22,411 nt of DNA, taken from the NCBI GenBank assembly GCA_038144835.1, contig JAYQON010000048.1:1-22411 (forward strand). Direction: 5' to 3'. This document shows, in pieces, positions 19,948 through 22,411 of this stretch. Source of the stretch: JALHOQ01 sp038144835. GTDB taxonomy: Bacteria > Bdellovibrionota > Bdellovibrionia > Bdellovibrionales > UBA1609. Within the stretch, counting starts at the first letter, position 1. Every line of letters starts with the position of its first letter. Made by a program: the position numbers and the translations under genes. The notes under the pieces were generated by a model, which was not told where the DNA came from, ran no database searches, and saw only the letters and a list, made by a program, of their open reading frames with translations.

Positions 19948-22411
19948 TTAGTCGAGTTCAGTGCTCGAAGCCACATAATCACGGGCTTCCGATGTTTGGT
20001 GGAGAGGATATAATACGACCATACGAATGGGTTCACTATGCCCAAACTTACGCAGAGCCCAAGCATATAGGTTTAGCTGTTGAAAGGCCTCTTCTTTGAA
20101 AGCCAGTGATCCAGACTTATAATCAATAATGTAAAGAACGCCCTGAGACTTTCCCCATAGATCAATTTGGCCTTCAATCACGCCTTGGTTCGTTTTAATT
20201 TGAAAACCCCATTCAGCAAATCCCGACCTCATCAATTCGCGTATTGGCGGATCCTGCAACTGAAGAACATACTCTATGGAAACATCAAATTCGCCCGACC
20301 AATGACCAAGGTGTTTAACTCCCTCCAACGCCTTATGAATTCGAGAACCTTTTGTCTGAGCTTCCCAACGTCGAATAACATCTTCTGTGGTCACCGTGTT
20401 CACGTGCGCAGACCTAGATTGAGCCACCAGTTGTGTCACAGTTGTATGCACATTCGAACTATCCGCTCCGACGTTAGCTTCAGACAAAACTCGCCACCTT
20501 TGGCGAATTGAAGATGGTTCGTCGCTTTTATTACTAAAAAAATCCGTCGCGACTGCAGTCACACCGTCCGAAACTACAAATCGGTAAGCCTTGGAAACAT
20601 ATTCCTCTGCTGGCCTCTGAAACCAGTCGCTGCGTGAGGCCCAAGAATCTCTATCGATGGGAAGGCTCCAAGTCAGAGTTAAGGTTTCTTTAGCTCTCGT
20701 CAAAGCAACGTACAACCAACGGTCAAACTCTTCTCGCTCTCGGTTTTGCTGACGGCGGACCGTCAAACGATCAAGTGGGCTCTGAGATTGTTTATTTTGG
20801 CTTTCATCACGAATCGAGAAAAAAAATAGATCACCCTGATTTTGCAGGGCTGGAGTATTTGACAACCTTTGCCCTTCACCCATTCTGGCGACGATGACGT
20901 GATCGAACTCCAGTCCCTTAGACCCATGAACCGTCATCAAATTAATACAATTTGGCTCTTGAGCTGAGGTTGCATCGCCTTCGCTAGCATCCATAGGATC
21001 GCCAACCGACTCGCCATCCATTAGATTCAGCAACGAAGCGCCTCCCTCGCGTTCCAAAGCTCGCGCTTTATGAATGACTTTCCACAAATTTGATTCCTTG
21101 CGCCCTGCAGGATCATTGTGCAAACATAAATCGAGATAGGCGGCTGAATACAAGGCTTCTTCAAAAGCACGCACCAATCCCACCTCTTTAACTCTAGCGA
21201 GGGCTGCTTTTAGTAAAGAAATTTCCTCTGGCGATTCACATTTAAGAGCAGAAATCTTACTCCAAAGCGATAACGGACGACTCTGCATCATTTCCGCAAT
21301 CCATGTGTCAGATACGTAAAACCATGGTGTGCGCAACAAATGTACAAGATTGTTTGTGTCGTGAGGATTGATTAAAAACTTCCACAACGATAAAGCATCT
21401 ACGACTTCCCGACGTTCGCGAAAACCACGAGATGCATGTACATGCGTTGGATATCCACGCGCACGCAATAACGACGATACCTCCATCAGATTTCGATGAG
21501 TACGACCAAGAATACAAATTTTTTCCATGCCGACACCCGAAGCCATCAATTCAGCCACTCGCGTAGAGATGGCTTCAAGCTCTTGCGTCTCATTTTCACA
21601 GCGAATCATGGTCGCACACACTCGAGCCGGACTCTCTTCAGGCTCCTCGCGCGGCAACATGGCCCTGAATGCTGGGCTCAAGCTCGCCATAAAATCATTG
21701 ATCCACATAAGTAGGTCGGGACGCGAACGCCAATTGCGCTGAAGCTCGACCAACTTACCGCCCTCTGCTAAGAGCCTTCCCTGTGTTTCATCAAAGACTC
21801 CGACCTCGGCACCACGAAACAGATATATGCTTTGTTGAGGATCACCCACGAAATATCTAGGCCGATCGCCAATCAAAGCCTTGAGTACAGCCACCTGCAG
21901 AGGACTCGTGTCTTGGTACTCGTCAATCATCCAGAAGTCCCACTTCTCTGCAAAGATTTCCCCAAGAAAAGGCTTGGCCCGCAAAATCTCGAGGGACTTA
22001 TACTCAAGATCAGCCATATCAAACTGTGCTTGCGACTCCTTGGCGTGCTTCAACCTTTCAACATAACTTTGACCCAAAGGCAGAAAATCAGTCCACTCAC
22101 TGACCATCTTTGGCCATAGGTCTCTACGCCAACAACTACTTTTCATTTCATCTTTGAAACGGTTAAGGACATCGTCGGCGCGATCATGCCAAGAAAAATA
22201 TTCTTCTTGCTTCTTCGAACGCCGAGGCTTTTTAGGCAGTAAGGCCATTTCACCAATATCGCCCTGCCAATTTGAGGCGAAGTCTTTAAGGGCCAGCGCA
22301 AAACCATACCAACTTTCATCCCCTACCTCTTCCAATACGGTGGATGCAAAGTCGTTAAGTTCGCGTCGCCAAATCTCAGCTTCAGCCTGAGCCGCTTCGT
22401 GCAAGTCGTCC
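19948..22411 (-). CDS. addA: AddA/RecB-type helicase-nuclease, 5' end missing at right edge
   Basis: The frame is open through the right edge and encodes about 820 C-terminal residues; AddA is usually 1,100-1,250, so the N-terminus with Walker A is outside. UvrD-family motifs in order (counted from the codon at 22404) are DEYQDTS (161-167), VGDPQQSIYLFRGA (186-199), LQRNWRS (221-227), TVHGSKGLEFD (491-501) and LYVALTRAKE (564-573). The C-terminal PD-(D/E)XK nuclease is complete: GSRIH (H690), GQIDLW (D748), IDYKSG (D761, K763) and QLNLY (Q776, Y780). The enzyme resects double-strand breaks for recombination, normally with AddB, which would be expected off the window. RecB is a possible alternative, but the tight helicase-nuclease arrangement favours AddA. 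Confidence 0.9.
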   Translation of the reverse strand, partial: DDLHEAAQAEAEIWRRELNDFASTVLEEVGDESWYGFALALKDFASNWQGDIGEMALLPKKPRRSKKQEEYFSWHDRADDVLNRFKDEMKSSCWRRDLWPKMVSEWTDFLPLGQSYVERLKHAKESQAQFDMADLEYKSLEILRAKPFLGEIFAEKWDFWMIDEYQDTSPLQVAVLKALIGDRPRYFVGDPQQSIYLFRGAEVGVFDETQGRLLAEGGKLVELQRNWRSRPDLLMWINDFMASLSPAFRAMLPREEPEESPARVCATMIRCENETQELEAISTRVAELMASGVGMEKICILGRTHRNLMEVSSLLRARGYPTHVHASRGFRERREVVDALSLWKFLINPHDTNNLVHLLRTPWFYVSDTWIAEMMQSRPLSLWSKISALKCESPEEISLLKAALARVKEVGLVRAFEEALYSAAYLDLCLHNDPAGRKESNLWKVIHKARALEREGGASLLNLMDGESVGDPMDASEGDATSAQEPNCINLMTVHGSKGLEFDHVIVARMGEGQRLSNTPALQNQGDLFFFSIRDESQNKQSQSPLDRLTVRRQQNREREEFDRWLYVALTRAKETLTLTWSLPIDRDSWASRSDWFQRPAEEYVSKAYRFVVSDGVTAVATDFFSNKSDEPSSIRQRWRVLSEANVGADSSNVHTTVTQLVAQSRSAHVNTVTTEDVIRRWEAQTKGSRIHKALEGVKHLGHWSGEFDVSIEYVLQLQDPPIRELMRSGFAEWGFQIKTNQGVIEGQIDLWGKSQGVLYIIDYKSGSLAFKEEAFQQLNLYAWALRKFGHSEPIRMVVLYPLHQTSEARDYVASSTELD

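Noticed and set aside
1..22411. Mobile elements, CRISPR arrays, tRNA or phage genes
   Set aside because: No transposase, integrase, repeat array, tRNA-like fold or terminal repeat was seen, and genes have uniform style, so no transferred island is evident.

Overview
The window looks like chromosome from a free-living Gram-negative bacterium, most likely in Bdellovibrionota or a close deltaproteobacterial-type lineage. The reasons are an Mla-type lipid transport system whose MlaD protein carries a long C-terminal beta-rich extension, proteins that fuse GYF_2 (DUF4339) domains to PilZ or TPR modules, a YhaM-like nuclease in a Gram-negative setting, and many lipoprotein or exported genes. This assignment is inference from gene content and style; no species marker gene such as rRNA is present. 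Genes are packed densely, no stretch above 300 bases lacks a gene (the longest gap is about 230 bases, 1321-1552), and I see no tRNA, rRNA, CRISPR, insertion sequence or prophage.

Layout. (1) 1-1320, minus strand: a two-gene unit, a GYF_2-GYF_2-PilZ protein followed by the start of a TPR-like exported protein that runs off the left edge. (2) 1553-3565: HAD phosphatase (+), NUDIX hydrolase (-) and an RsmI-family methyltransferase (+), arranged convergently and divergently with almost no spacer. (3) 16099 down to 3562, minus strand: ten consecutive co-directional genes with very short gaps or overlaps: a kinase-like sensor lacking its histidine domain, a REC-GAF-GGDEF protein with a broken GGDEF site, alanine racemase, mlaE, mlaF, mlaD, purH, a GYF_2-TPR membrane protein, a small exported protein and a YhaM-like HD nuclease. 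(4) 16242-17816 (+): nadB. (5) 17821-18363 (-): small outer-membrane-like protein. (6) 18440-19874 (+): monoacylglycerol-lipase-like hydrolase plus a lipoprotein. (7) 19948 to the right edge (-): the C-terminal two thirds or more of an AddA/RecB-type helicase-nuclease.

How the genes fit together. The long minus-strand array joins envelope functions (D-alanine supply for peptidoglycan, phospholipid transport between the membranes) to two signalling proteins that both look catalytically defective: the sensor has an ATPase domain but no phospho-accepting histidine domain, and the GGDEF protein keeps an RxxD c-di-GMP inhibitory site but has lost the catalytic signature and a metal-binding aspartate. 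With the PilZ protein nearby, the window suggests a c-di-GMP-responsive, non-enzymatic control layer on envelope biogenesis. This is a hypothesis from context.

At DNA level, the most useful signals are: a hairpin with an eight-base U tract that points into the 5' side of the pilZ gene after running antisense through the HAD gene; -10-like elements 6-8 bases before the start codon of three plus-strand genes (possible leaderless mRNAs); a hairpin directly abutting the purH start codon with the SD-like purines in a bulge; and convergent gene pairs with overlapping or near-touching stop codons.
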